This document shows, in pieces, positions 17,679 to 26,519 of a stretch of DNA of 64,000 bases. The translations under genes were made by a program, and so were the position numbers. Each line of letters starts with the position of its first letter. The stretch's first letter is position 1. The notes beneath the pieces are model-generated. The model had not been told where the DNA came from, ran no database searches, and saw only the letters and a program-made list of their open reading frames with translations. The stretch lies in contig NZ_FMZX01000016.1 in NCBI RefSeq assembly GCF_900101615.1, forward strand, positions 46,488 to 110,487, in the 5' to 3' direction. The stretch is from Belnapia rosea. GTDB taxonomy: Bacteria; Pseudomonadota; Alphaproteobacteria; Acetobacterales; Acetobacteraceae.

Positions 17679-19298
17679 ATGCCGCCGCTGACCATCGCCG
17701 AGGCCGCCCGCCGCATCGCCACGCGCGACCTCTCCCCGGTCGAGCTGACCGAGGCGCTGCTCGCGCGGATCGAGGCGCTCGACCCGCAGCTCAACGCCTA
17801 TATCCGCCCGACGCCCGAGCTCGCCCTGCGCCAGGCCCGCGCGGCGGAGGCGGAGATCGCCGCCGGCCGGTATCGCGGGCCGATGCACGGCATCCCCTTC
17901 GCGCTGAAGGACATCTTCTCCACCGCCGGCATCCCGACCACCGGCCATTCCCGCAGCGCCATCGACCATGTCCCGGCCGAGGACGCGCATACCGTCGCCA
18001 GGCTCCACGAAGGTGGCGGCGTGCTGCTCGGCAAGCTGGCGACGCATGAATTCGCCCATGGCGGGCCGAGCTTCGACCTGCCCTGGCCGCCGGCGCGCAA
18101 CCCGTGGAACACCGCGCATGTCACCGGCGGCTCCTCCTCCGGCTCCGGCGCCGCGGTCGCGGCCGGGCTCGCCCTCGGGGCGATGGGGTCGGATACCGGC
18201 GGCTCCATCCGCAACCCGGCCGCGCTCTGCGGCATCGCCGGCCTGAAGCCGACCTATGGTCTGCTCAGCCGCCGCGGCGTCTGGACCAACTCCTTCAGCT
18301 ACGACCATGCCGGCCCCATGGCCTGGACCGTCGAGGATTGCGCGCTGATGCTCGGCGCGCTCGCCGGGCATGACCCGCTCGACCCCGCCAGCGCCGACCG
18401 CCCCGTGCCCGACTACCGGGCGGCGCTGACCGGCGACATCCGCGGCCTCCGCATCGGCGTGCTGCGGGATCTCTATGAGCGCGACGTGCCCATCCCCGCC
18501 CCGGCCCGCGAGGCGATGGAGGCGGCGCTCGAGGTGTTGCGCGGCCTCGGCGCCGTGCTGGAGGATGTCACCATCCGCCCCGCCGCCGACTACTACGCAG
18601 TGAAGGTGCTGACCGCCGAGAGCGAGCTCTACGCCGTCCACGAGCAGGGGCTGCGCGAGCGGCCGGGCGAGTTCGGCGAGGATTTCCTGGGCCGGTCCCT
18701 CGCCGCCATCCTCATCCGCGCAGAAGATTACATGCAGGCGCAGCGCGAGCGCCGCGTCATACTCGCGGAATTCGCCCCGCTCTACGCCCGCTACGACGCG
18801 CTGGTCACGGCCGGCCCCGGCCCCGCCCCGCGCTTAGAGAGCTGGCGCACCATCCATTTCTGGCAGAAGGGCTCGCTGACCACGCCGTTCAACGTCGGCG
18901 GCGGCCCGGCGCTCGCGCAATGCATCGGCTTCACGCCGGAGGGCCTGCCGCTCGCCATGCAGGTGGTCGGCCGCCCCTTCGACGACGCCAAGGTGCTGCG
19001 GATCGGCCATGCCTATGAGCGGGCGACACCCTGGCGCGACCGCCGCCCCGCGCTCACCCCCGGCGCCACCCCGCCGCCCCTGCCCCCGGTGCCGGACCCG
19101 ACCCCGGCCGGGATCGGCCAGGCCGAGCGCGACCGGATCGCGCTGATCGCCCGCCGCGCCGGCCTCAGCCTGAACGAGCGGCAGTTCGAACTGCTTTGCG
19201 CGGCCGCTCCCTATGTGGAACAGATGGCCGGCCGGCTGCGCCGGCCCCGTTCCTTCACCGAGGAGCCGGCGAGCATCTTCCGCTTCGGAGCCATCTGA
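17679..19298 (+). CDS. Amidase with fused GatC/AtzG-like tail, copy 3
   Basis: This 539-residue paralogue has the same motifs: HGIPFALKDIFSTAG, TGGSSSGSGAAV and GSDTGGSIRNP. The usual Leu-Pro after the nucleophile loop is Asn-Pro here, which may reflect a different substrate. The C-terminal extension after the proline-rich linker (PLPPVPDPTPAG) reads RDRIALIARRAGLSLNERQF and continues to EEPASIFRF, again GatC/AtzG-like. It lies 5 bases after copy 2 and 5 bases before the bicupin gene, consistent with one polycistronic message. Confidence 0.88.
   Translation: MPPLTIAEAARRIATRDLSPVELTEALLARIEALDPQLNAYIRPTPELALRQARAAEAEIAAGRYRGPMHGIPFALKDIFSTAGIPTTGHSRSAIDHVPAEDAHTVARLHEGGGVLLGKLATHEFAHGGPSFDLPWPPARNPWNTAHVTGGSSSGSGAAVAAGLALGAMGSDTGGSIRNPAALCGIAGLKPTYGLLSRRGVWTNSFSYDHAGPMAWTVEDCALMLGALAGHDPLDPASADRPVPDYRAALTGDIRGLRIGVLRDLYERDVPIPAPAREAMEAALEVLRGLGAVLEDVTIRPAADYYAVKVLTAESELYAVHEQGLRERPGEFGEDFLGRSLAAILIRAEDYMQAQRERRVILAEFAPLYARYDALVTAGPGPAPRLESWRTIHFWQKGSLTTPFNVGGGPALAQCIGFTPEGLPLAMQVVGRPFDDAKVLRIGHAYERATPWRDRRPALTPGATPPPLPPVPDPTPAGIGQAERDRIALIARRAGLSLNERQFELLCAAAPYVEQMAGRLRRPRSFTEEPASIFRFGAI
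18027..18056 (+). repeat. 30-bp identical repeat, amidase copy 3
   Basis: This is the third copy of the 30-base identity in the amidase genes. Confidence 0.85.
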
Positions 19299-19303
19299 GA
19301 CCC

Positions 19304-20083
19304 ATGCCAGCCCCCGTCCCGCCCCCAGTGCCACCGGGCGTCATCGGCCACAACCGCAGCCTCGTCACCCGGAACTACGCCGTGCTGCCGCCGGAGGGGA
19401 TGTTCCCGAGCGTCCTGCCCTGGCTGACCAAGGCCGCCGTCTTCTACCAGACGAGCCCGGTGATGGGCGCCCGCTTCGCGCAAGGGAGGCTCGAGGCCGA
19501 GCCCGGCGGCGGCACCACCGCGCCGCGCCAGGACGGGCTGGAGCACTTCCTCTACATCCTCGCCGGCACGCTCGACGTTGCCGCCGACAGCAGCAGCACC
19601 ACGCTGGAGGCAGGCGGCTTCGCCTATATCCCGGCCGGCGCCACCTGGAGCCTGCGCAATGGCGGAACGGAGCTGACCAGGGCCGTCTGGATCACCCGCC
19701 CCTATGTCCCCGCCGAGGGCGTCGCCCCGCCCGAGCCGCGCTTCGGCTCGCGCGACACCACGCCGGTCACCCGCGTCGATGACAGCGGCCGCTGGCGGCA
19801 ATACCTGCTCGGCACGCTCGACATGTCCATGGACTTCGAGATGAACATCATGGGCTTCGACCGCGGCACGCATTTCCACTGCGTCGAGACCCATATCTTC
19901 GAGCATGGCCTGGTCATGCTCGAAGGCCAGGGGCTTCAGCTCCTCGACCGCGACTGGCACGAAATTTGGGAGGGCGATTTCGTGTGGATGGGCTCCTTCG
20001 TGCCGCAGCAGTTCTACTGCACCGGCTGGGGCGGGGCTGCCTATCTCCTCTACAAGGACGTCAACCGAGAGGTCGTATTCTAG
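19304..20083 (+). CDS. Bicupin, (S)-ureidoglycine aminohydrolase-like
   Basis: The 259-residue protein has two cupin domains. Landmarks include TRNYAVLPPEGMFPSVLP near the N-terminus, an empty-looking first cupin (about residues 65-125), and a second cupin with the histidine-rich metal motif THFHCVETHIFEHG (about 188-201) and a final QQFYCTGW strand. These match ureidoglycine aminohydrolases (AllE/UGHY), manganese enzymes of purine/ureide breakdown that release ammonia. No other allantoin gene is nearby, so the true substrate may be a related amino-ureide produced by the neighbouring amidases. The start is ATG 5 bases after the amidase stop. Confidence 0.72.
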   Translation: MPAPVPPPVPPGVIGHNRSLVTRNYAVLPPEGMFPSVLPWLTKAAVFYQTSPVMGARFAQGRLEAEPGGGTTAPRQDGLEHFLYILAGTLDVAADSSSTTLEAGGFAYIPAGATWSLRNGGTELTRAVWITRPYVPAEGVAPPEPRFGSRDTTPVTRVDDSGRWRQYLLGTLDMSMDFEMNIMGFDRGTHFHCVETHIFEHGLVMLEGQGLQLLDRDWHEIWEGDFVWMGSFVPQQFYCTGWGGAAYLLYKDVNREVVF

Positions 20084-20085
20084 CC

Positions 20086-20970
20086 ATGCAGGCGCCTGCC
20101 CCTTCGACGATGATGCATCTCTCGGCACGTTCGGATGCGAAGGGGCTGCGCCAGCTGGCCGTCCATTGCGCCCTGCTGCTCGGCTCGGGCCTGCTGGTGG
20201 CGCTGGCCGAGGGCTGGTGGAAGGCGCCGGCGGTGCTGCTGCTCGGCATCGCCCAGGCCGCGCTCTTCGCCCCGCTGCATGAGACGGTGCATTTCACCGC
20301 CTTCGCCAATCGCCGGCTGAATGCGGTGGTCGGCTGGGCGGCGGGTGCCTTCTCGTTGTTCAACTGGCATTTCTACCAGCAATTCCACCTGGCCCATCAC
20401 CGCCACACCCAGGACCCCGCGAAGGATCCGGAGCTGACGCCGCCGCCGCCCACCCGCCTGCCCGGCTATCTGGTGAAGATGCTGGCGCTGCCCTACTGGC
20501 GCGGGCGCGGCCGCAACCTCTGGGACGGCCTGCGCGGCGATCTCAGCGCCTATGATTTCATCAACCCGGCCACCGCCCCGCGCGTCATCCGCAGCATGCG
20601 GGCGATGGTGGCGACGGTGCTCGGCCTCGCCATCCTCTCCGGCCTCGTCTTCGGCTGGCAGGCGCCGCTGCTTTTCTGGCTGCTGCCGCAGCTCGTCGGC
20701 CAGCCCCTGCTGCGCCTCTACCTCTTCACCGAGCACACCGGCTGCTCGATGGACCGCAACGGGCTGACCAACACCCGCACCATGCTGACGACGCCGCTGA
20801 TGCGCCTGCTGATGTGGAACATGCCCTTCCACGCCGAGCACCACCTCTACCCCTTCATCCCCTTCCACCGCCTGGGCGAGGCGCATGCCCTGCTGCGCGA
20901 CCGGCTGGCCCATGTGCATCCCGGCTATGCCAGCTGGCATGCCGAGCACCTGAAGACGATGCGCGCATGA
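20086..20970 (+). CDS. Membrane fatty acid desaturase-type di-iron enzyme
   Basis: This 294-residue integral membrane protein has the three histidine boxes of the family: HETVH near residue 65, HLAHHRHTQ near 105 and HAEHHLYP near 245. Three to four hydrophobic stretches lie between them. Such enzymes desaturate or hydroxylate alkyl chains or other hydrophobic substrates using O2. It starts 2 bases after the bicupin stop and overlaps the next gene by 4 bases, so it belongs to the same transcript. Together with amidases and a hydrolase this hints at oxidation of an amide or lipid-like molecule. The substrate is unknown. Confidence 0.82.
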   Translation: MQAPAPSTMMHLSARSDAKGLRQLAVHCALLLGSGLLVALAEGWWKAPAVLLLGIAQAALFAPLHETVHFTAFANRRLNAVVGWAAGAFSLFNWHFYQQFHLAHHRHTQDPAKDPELTPPPPTRLPGYLVKMLALPYWRGRGRNLWDGLRGDLSAYDFINPATAPRVIRSMRAMVATVLGLAILSGLVFGWQAPLLFWLLPQLVGQPLLRLYLFTEHTGCSMDRNGLTNTRTMLTTPLMRLLMWNMPFHAEHHLYPFIPFHRLGEAHALLRDRLAHVHPGYASWHAEHLKTMRA

Positions 20971-21962
20971 CGGCGCAGGACGGGGTCTTCGAACTCGGCG
21001 ACTGGCCGCTGCATCGCGGCGGCACGCTGCCCGGCGCGCGCATCGTCTGGAAATCCCACGGCACGCTGAACGCGGCCCGGGACAATGTCGTCCTCTACCC
21101 CACCAGCTACGGCGCCCAGCACCCGGACCTCGAATGGCTGATCGGGCCGGATGGCATCCTCGACCCGACGCGCTGGTTCATCGTAATCCCCAACATGTTC
21201 GGCAACGGGCTCTCCACCTCGCCCTCGAACAACCCCGGCTGGCCGGCCCTCGTCACCGCCTGGGACAATGTGCGCGCCCAGCGGCGCCTGCTGGCCGAGG
21301 TCTTCGGCGTGGAGCGCCTGCACGCCGTCTATGGCTGGTCGATGGGCGCGCAGCAGGCCTATCACTGGGCCGCCGCCTTCCCCGAGGCCGTCGCCCGCAT
21401 CGTCGTCAATTGCGGCAGCGCCCGCACCGCGGTCCACAACCAGGTCTTCCTCCGCAGCCAGATGGCGGTGCTGGAGGCCGCGCCCGAATATGACGGGCGG
21501 GGCGGCTTCTCCGCCCAGCCCGCCGCGGCCCTCCGCGCCTTCGGCCGTGTCTATGCCGGCTGGGCGCTGAGCCAGGATTTCTACCGCGCCAACCTCCACC
21601 TCACCGCCCTCGGCGCCCCCGATCTCGAGACCTTCCTCCGCACCGATTGGGAGGAGCGCTTCGCCCGCCGCGCCGCCGCCGACCTGCTCGCCCAGCTCCG
21701 CACCTGGGATGCCGGCGACATCGCCGATGGCGGCGACCTGCCCGCCGCGCTCGCCGCCATCCAGGCCCGCGTGCTGCTGCTGCCCTCCGCCACGGATCTC
21801 TATTTCCGCGTCGCCGACAATGAGGCGGAGCTGCCGCATCTGAGGCATGGCAGGCTCTCGGTCATCCCCAGCATCTGGGGCCACCGCGCCGGCAATCCGG
21901 GGCCCAGCCCGGCGGATGCCGCTTTCATCAAGGCCGAGGTCCGGGCGCTGCTCGACAGCTGA
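20967..21962 (+). CDS. Alpha/beta hydrolase, MetX (homoserine acetyltransferase)-like
   Basis: The 331-residue alpha/beta hydrolase resembles homoserine O-acetyltransferases. It has the nucleophile elbow GWSMGAQQAY (Ser near residue 122), an aspartate in LLPSATDLYF and a histidine in SIWGHRAGNPG. Early blocks such as VLYPTSYGAQHPD and VIPNMFGNGLSTSPSN also fit the MetX-like group. Many such proteins outside methionine operons act as hydrolases of acyl or amide compounds. It is the last gene of the amidase cluster (4-base overlap with the desaturase gene), and nothing methionine-related is near. Confidence 0.78.
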   Translation: MTAQDGVFELGDWPLHRGGTLPGARIVWKSHGTLNAARDNVVLYPTSYGAQHPDLEWLIGPDGILDPTRWFIVIPNMFGNGLSTSPSNNPGWPALVTAWDNVRAQRRLLAEVFGVERLHAVYGWSMGAQQAYHWAAAFPEAVARIVVNCGSARTAVHNQVFLRSQMAVLEAAPEYDGRGGFSAQPAAALRAFGRVYAGWALSQDFYRANLHLTALGAPDLETFLRTDWEERFARRAAADLLAQLRTWDAGDIADGGDLPAALAAIQARVLLLPSATDLYFRVADNEAELPHLRHGRLSVIPSIWGHRAGNPGPSPADAAFIKAEVRALLDS

Positions 21963-22095
21963 GTTGCCTCGGTCGCGATCTTGTCATGCACCCGGTCGCC
22001 GGTTGATGACCGAACCGTTCTAGAATCGGTGATCACGACAAGAGGCGCATGCCATCGAGCCGGTAGCGTGCCTGTCCCGCCGCCGGAGGACCAGA

Positions 22096-23307
22096 ATGGA
22101 GACCCGAGACGTCGAGGCGCCGCCGCGCCTCCGCCGCCCGTCGTCCTTGCGTCCGGCCGCATCCCTGCTGGCCGCGCTGATGGCCCTTCTCCTCGCCGGC
22201 TGTGACAGCCATGAGGAGGAGTTGCCGCCCGACATGACCCCGACCGTCACCGTCCAGCCGCCCGTCCGGCAGCAGGTGACCGACTGGGATGAGTTCACCG
22301 GCCGCGTCGTCCCCACCGAGCGGGTCGAGCTGCGCGCGCGCGTCAGCGGCTACCTCGACACCATCGCCTTCACGGATGGCCAGATCGTCCGCCGCGGCGA
22401 CCTGCTCTTCCGCATCGACCGCCGCCCCTTCGAGGCCGCGGTGACCGAGGCCGAGGCCCGCCTCACCGCCGCCCGCTCCCAGGTCACCCTGTCGGAGCGG
22501 GAATTCGCCCGCGCCACCAACCTGCTGCAGTACCGCGCCGGGTCGGAGGCCAATCTCGAGCAGCGCACCCAGGCGCTGGAAGCCGCCCGCGCCGCGGTCG
22601 TCCAGGCCGATGCCAGCCTGCAGCGCGCCAGGCTCGACCTCGAATTCACCGAGATCCGCGCCCCCCAGGCCGGCCGCATCGGCCGCCACCTGGTCAGCCC
22701 CGGCAACCTCGTCTCCGGCGGCGAGGCGAGCAACGCCACGCTGCTCGCCGTCATCGTCACCATGGACCCGATCGATGTCAGCTTCGACATCGACCAGGCG
22801 GCCGCCCTCCGCTACGCCCGGCTGGCCGAACGCGGCGGCCGCCCCTCCTCGCGCGACATGGCCAATCCGGTGCAGCTGGCGCTGGCCGACGAGACCGGCT
22901 TCCCGCATACGGGCCGCGTCGTCTTCGTCGACAACGAGGCGGATGCCGGCACCGGCACCATCCGCCTCCGCGCCCGCTTCGCCAACCCGCGCGACCTGCT
23001 GCTGCCCGGCGTCTTCGCCCGCATCCGGCTGGTCGCCAGCGCGCCCTACCAGGCGCTGCTGTTGCCCGAAGCCGCCATCGCCACCGACCAGTCCCGCCGC
23101 ATCGTCTACGTCCTGGCGCCGGGCGACATGCTGGAGATGCGCCCGGTGGAGCTCGGCCCGCTGCATGACGGCATGCGGGTGATCCGCACCGGCCTCAAGG
23201 GCGATGAGGAGATCGTCGTCACCGGCCTGACCCGCGCCCGCGCCGGCCAGGTCGTCGCCCCGCGACGCGCCGCCGCGCCCGACCCCCAGCCGGAGGCACG
23301 ACGCTGA
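22096..23307 (+). CDS. RND efflux membrane-fusion lipoprotein
   Basis: The 403-residue periplasmic adaptor has a signal peptide ending in a lipobox (LLLAGC, Cys near residue 35), so it is probably a lipoprotein. Barrel-sandwich hybrid halves (ARVSGYLDTIAFTDGQIVRRGD and IRAPQAGRIGRHLVSPGNLV) flank an alpha-helical hairpin at about residues 115-185. It links the RND pump that follows to an outer-membrane channel, which is not encoded here. A GGAGGA ribosome-binding site precedes the ATG. The 133 bases upstream are non-coding and presumably hold the promoter; no regulator gene is adjacent. Confidence 0.9.
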   Translation: METRDVEAPPRLRRPSSLRPAASLLAALMALLLAGCDSHEEELPPDMTPTVTVQPPVRQQVTDWDEFTGRVVPTERVELRARVSGYLDTIAFTDGQIVRRGDLLFRIDRRPFEAAVTEAEARLTAARSQVTLSEREFARATNLLQYRAGSEANLEQRTQALEAARAAVVQADASLQRARLDLEFTEIRAPQAGRIGRHLVSPGNLVSGGEASNATLLAVIVTMDPIDVSFDIDQAAALRYARLAERGGRPSSRDMANPVQLALADETGFPHTGRVVFVDNEADAGTGTIRLRARFANPRDLLLPGVFARIRLVASAPYQALLLPEAAIATDQSRRIVYVLAPGDMLEMRPVELGPLHDGMRVIRTGLKGDEEIVVTGLTRARAGQVVAPRRAAAPDPQPEARR

Positions 23308-26300
23308 GCAACATCGGCGTCATCTCGGTCCGCCAGCCGGTCCTCGCCTGCGTCCTCTCGCTGGTGCTGCTGATCATCGGCGGGCTGTCGATGCTCTCGC
23401 TGCCGATCTCCGAATATCCGGATGTCGCGCCGCCCACCGTCGTCGTCGCCACCAATTATCCCGGCGCCTCGGCGCAGGTGGTGGCGGATACGGTCGCCAC
23501 GCCGATCGAGCAGGAGGTGAACGGCACCGAGGGCATGCTCTACATGTCCTCGCAATCGACGGCCGACGGGCGGATGACGCTGACCGTCACCTTCCGCCTC
23601 GGCACCGACCCGGACCGGGCACAGATCCTGGTCCAGGGCGCCGTCTCCACCGCCCTGCCCCGCCTGCCGGAGGAGGTGCGGCGCTGGGGCGTCACCACCC
23701 GCAAGATCGCCACCGACCGGCTGATGGTGATCTTCGTCACCTCGCCCGACGCATCCTACGACCAGCTCTACGTGTCCAACTTCGCCCTGCGCCAGGTACG
23801 GGACGAGCTGCTGCGCATCGACGGCATCGGCGATATCGACATGCAGGGCGCGCGCGACTACGCCATGCGCGTCTGGCTCGACCCCGGCCGGATGGCGGCC
23901 AACAGCGTCATCGCCGAGGATGTGGTCGCCGCCATCCAGGCCCAGAATGCCGAGGTCGCCGGCGGCCAGATCGCCGAGCCGCCGGTCGCCGACCAGGCCT
24001 TCCAGCCCAACCTCACCTTCCGCGGCCGGCTCGACGACCCGGCGGAGTTCGAGCGCATCGTCGTCCGCGCCGGCGCCGATGGGCGGCTGCTGCGGCTCGG
24101 CGATATCGGCCGGGTGGAGCTGGGCGCCGCCTCCTACACCACCGCCAGCACCCTCCAGGGCCGCCCCGCCGTGGCGCTGGCCGTGACCCAGCGCCCAGGC
24201 TCCAACGCGCTGGCCACCGCGCAGCAGATCCGCGACCGGCTGGATGCCATCACCCGCGACTTCCCGGCCGGCATCCGCGCCGAGATCGCCTATGACCCGA
24301 CCCGCTTCGTCGCCGAGAGCGTGCATGAGCTGGCCGTCACCATCGGCGAGGCGGTCGTCCTCGTCGTGCTGGTGGTGCTGCTCTTCCTGCAGAATTGGCG
24401 GGCGGCGATGATCCCCATCCTCGCCATCCCGGTCTCGCTGATCGGCACCTTCGGCGTGATGATGGCGCTCGGCTTCACCCTCAACGTGCTGACGCTGTTC
24501 GGCCTGGTGCTCGCCGTCGGCATCGTGGTGGATGACGCGATCGTCGTGGTCGAGAATGTCGAGCGCCACCTGGCCGAGGAGCCCTCGGTGGCCGCCGCCG
24601 CCGAGCGCACCATGCTCGAGGTCGGCGGGGCGCTGCTCTCGATCGCCCTCGTGCTCTGCGCCGTCTTCGTCCCCACCACCTTCCTCGAGGGCATCACCGG
24701 CCGCTTCTTCCGCCAATTCGCCATCACCATCTCGGTGGCGACCGCGCTCTCCTGCTTCTGCTCGCTCACCCTGAGCCCGGCCCTGGCCTCGCTGATCCTC
24801 CGCCCGCATGCCCCGAAGCCCGCGGTGCCGCCCGGCGGAGTGCGGCGGCTGGTCGGCTGGCTGCTCGACCGCTTCAACACCGGCTTCGACCGGCTGGCGG
24901 ATGGATATGGCAACCTCACCCGGCGCGTGGTCGGGCATTCCTTCGCCATGCTCGCCCTCTACGCCCTGCTGATCGCCGGGGCCGGGCTGCTGCTCGTCAC
25001 CGCCCCGCAAGGCTTCGTGCCGGCGCAGGACCGCGGCTACGCCGTTGTCTCCATCGAGCTGCCGGGCAGCGCCTCCCTCGCCCGCACCACCGCCGTGGTC
25101 GAGCGCGCCGCGGCGATCGCGCGCGAGATCCCCGGCATTGCCAGCGTCTCGGCCCTCGCCGGCATCTCGGGCGCCACCAACACGGCGGGCGGCAACCAGG
25201 GCATGCTGACGCCGGTCTTCGCGCCCTGGACCGAGCGCCTGCCGCAGCACATCACCTCGGACGGCATCATGCGCGAGCTCCGCCGGCGCCTCGCGGTGCT
25301 GGACGAGGCGACGGTGCTCGTCATCCCGCCCCCCGCCGTGCCCGGCCTCGGCAGCGGCGCCGGCTTCGCCCTCCGCCTCGAGGACCGCACCGGCCGCGGC
25401 ACCGCCATCCTCTCCGCCGCGGCCGATGACCTGGTCGCCGCCCTTCGCCGCGTGCCGGGCCTTGCCGGCGTCTACACCCCCTTCCGCATCGACGCGCCGC
25501 TCATCGCCGTCGATATCGACCGCAGCCGGATCGAGATGCTCGGCGTGCCCGTGGCCCGCCTCAGCCAGAGCATCGAGACGCTGCTCGGCTCCTCCTATGT
25601 GAACGACTTCACCGCCTATGGCCGCAATTGGCGCGTGGTTGCCCAGGCCTCGCCGGAATACCGCCGGCTGCGGGAGGATCTGAGCCGGCTCCACACCCGC
25701 AACGCGCAGGACCAGATGGTGCCGCTGGCCAATGTGATGACGCTGCGCGACATCACCGGCCCGCAGCGCGTGCCGCGCTACAACCTCTACCCGTCCGCCG
25801 AGGTCGCCGGCGAGATCCGCCCCGGCTACGGCTCCGCCGCCGTGATCGCCGAGATCGGGCGCATCGCCCGCCGCACCCTGCCCGACGGCATCGGCTTCGA
25901 CTGGACCGACCTCTCCTACGAGCAGACCCAGAGCGGCAATGCCGGCCTGCTGGTCTTCCCGCTCTGCGTGCTCTTCGTCTATCTGGTGCTGGCGGCGCAG
26001 TATGGCTCCTGGAGCCTGCCCTTCGCCGTCATCCTGATCGTGCCGATGTGCCTCCTCACCTCGACCCTCGGCGTCCGCGCCCTCGGGCAGGATGTGAACA
26101 TCCTCACCCAGATCGGCTTCGTCGTGCTGGTCGGGCTGGCGGCGAAGAACGCCATCCTCATCGTCGAATTCGCCCAGCAGCGCGAGGATGAGGGGCAGAG
26201 CCCGCTGGAGGCGGTGGTGGAGGCCTGCCGGATCCGGCTGCGCGCCATCCTGATGACCTCGCTCGCCTTCATCCTCGGCGTGCTGCCGCTGGTCATCGCC

Positions 26301-26492
26301 AGCGGCGCGGGGGCGGAGATGCGCCGCGCGGTCGGCACGGCGGTATTCTTCGGCATGATCGGCGTGACCGCCTTCGGCCTGCTCTTCACGCCCGTCTTCT
26401 ACATGGTGATCCGCCGCATCGTCGGCCCGCGCCCCTCGATGCTGCGGCAGATGACGCGGCAGCGGCGCCGGCCGCGCCATCTGCCGGGATAG
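23304..26492 (+). CDS. RND (HAE1-type) multidrug efflux permease, CTG start
   Basis: This roughly 1,062-residue inner-membrane proton antiporter shows the usual pattern of TM1, a large periplasmic loop, TM2-6, a second loop and TM8-12. The VLVVLLFLQNWRAAMIPI block and the TM4 motif GIVVDDAIVVVENVER carry the proton-relay aspartates. The only start that keeps the full first TM segment (S-N-I-G-V-I-S-V-R-Q-P) is a CTG at 23304. It has a perfect GGAGG at 23292-23296 seven bases upstream and overlaps the adaptor's stop. The next canonical in-frame start, GTG 23364, would delete half of TM1, and no ATG, GTG or TTG occurs in frame between 23223 and 23304. It probably exports drugs or solvents with the upstream adaptor. 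Confidence 0.88.
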   Translation: MSNIGVISVRQPVLACVLSLVLLIIGGLSMLSLPISEYPDVAPPTVVVATNYPGASAQVVADTVATPIEQEVNGTEGMLYMSSQSTADGRMTLTVTFRLGTDPDRAQILVQGAVSTALPRLPEEVRRWGVTTRKIATDRLMVIFVTSPDASYDQLYVSNFALRQVRDELLRIDGIGDIDMQGARDYAMRVWLDPGRMAANSVIAEDVVAAIQAQNAEVAGGQIAEPPVADQAFQPNLTFRGRLDDPAEFERIVVRAGADGRLLRLGDIGRVELGAASYTTASTLQGRPAVALAVTQRPGSNALATAQQIRDRLDAITRDFPAGIRAEIAYDPTRFVAESVHELAVTIGEAVVLVVLVVLLFLQNWRAAMIPILAIPVSLIGTFGVMMALGFTLNVLTLFGLVLAVGIVVDDAIVVVENVERHLAEEPSVAAAAERTMLEVGGALLSIALVLCAVFVPTTFLEGITGRFFRQFAITISVATALSCFCSLTLSPALASLILRPHAPKPAVPPGGVRRLVGWLLDRFNTGFDRLADGYGNLTRRVVGHSFAMLALYALLIAGAGLLLVTAPQGFVPAQDRGYAVVSIELPGSASLARTTAVVERAAAIAREIPGIASVSALAGISGATNTAGGNQGMLTPVFAPWTERLPQHITSDGIMRELRRRLAVLDEATVLVIPPPAVPGLGSGAGFALRLEDRTGRGTAILSAAADDLVAALRRVPGLAGVYTPFRIDAPLIAVDIDRSRIEMLGVPVARLSQSIETLLGSSYVNDFTAYGRNWRVVAQASPEYRRLREDLSRLHTRNAQDQMVPLANVMTLRDITGPQRVPRYNLYPSAEVAGEIRPGYGSAAVIAEIGRIARRTLPDGIGFDWTDLSYEQTQSGNAGLLVFPLCVLFVYLVLAAQYGSWSLPFAVILIVPMCLLTSTLGVRALGQDVNILTQIGFVVLVGLAAKNAILIVEFAQQREDEGQSPLEAVVEACRIRLRAILMTSLAFILGVLPLVIASGAGAEMRRAVGTAVFFGMIGVTAFGLLFTPVFYMVIRRIVGPRPSMLRQMTRQRRRPRHLPG

Positions 26493-26495
26493 GCA

Positions 26496-26515
26496 GGCCC
26501 GCCCGGAGGCGGGCC
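26496..26515. terminator. Hairpin terminator between convergent genes
   Basis: An 8-bp perfect stem (GGCCCGCC paired with GGCGGGCC) with a CGGA loop lies 3 bases after the RND stop and 4 bases before the stop of the convergent binding-protein gene. It probably serves both directions. Confidence 0.6.
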
Positions 26516-26519
26516 CGCC

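Noticed and set aside
23106..26480. Minus-strand open frame of about 1,120 codons opposite the RND pump
   Set aside because: His/Asp/Gly-rich antisense translation of a clear membrane transporter gene; composition artefact.
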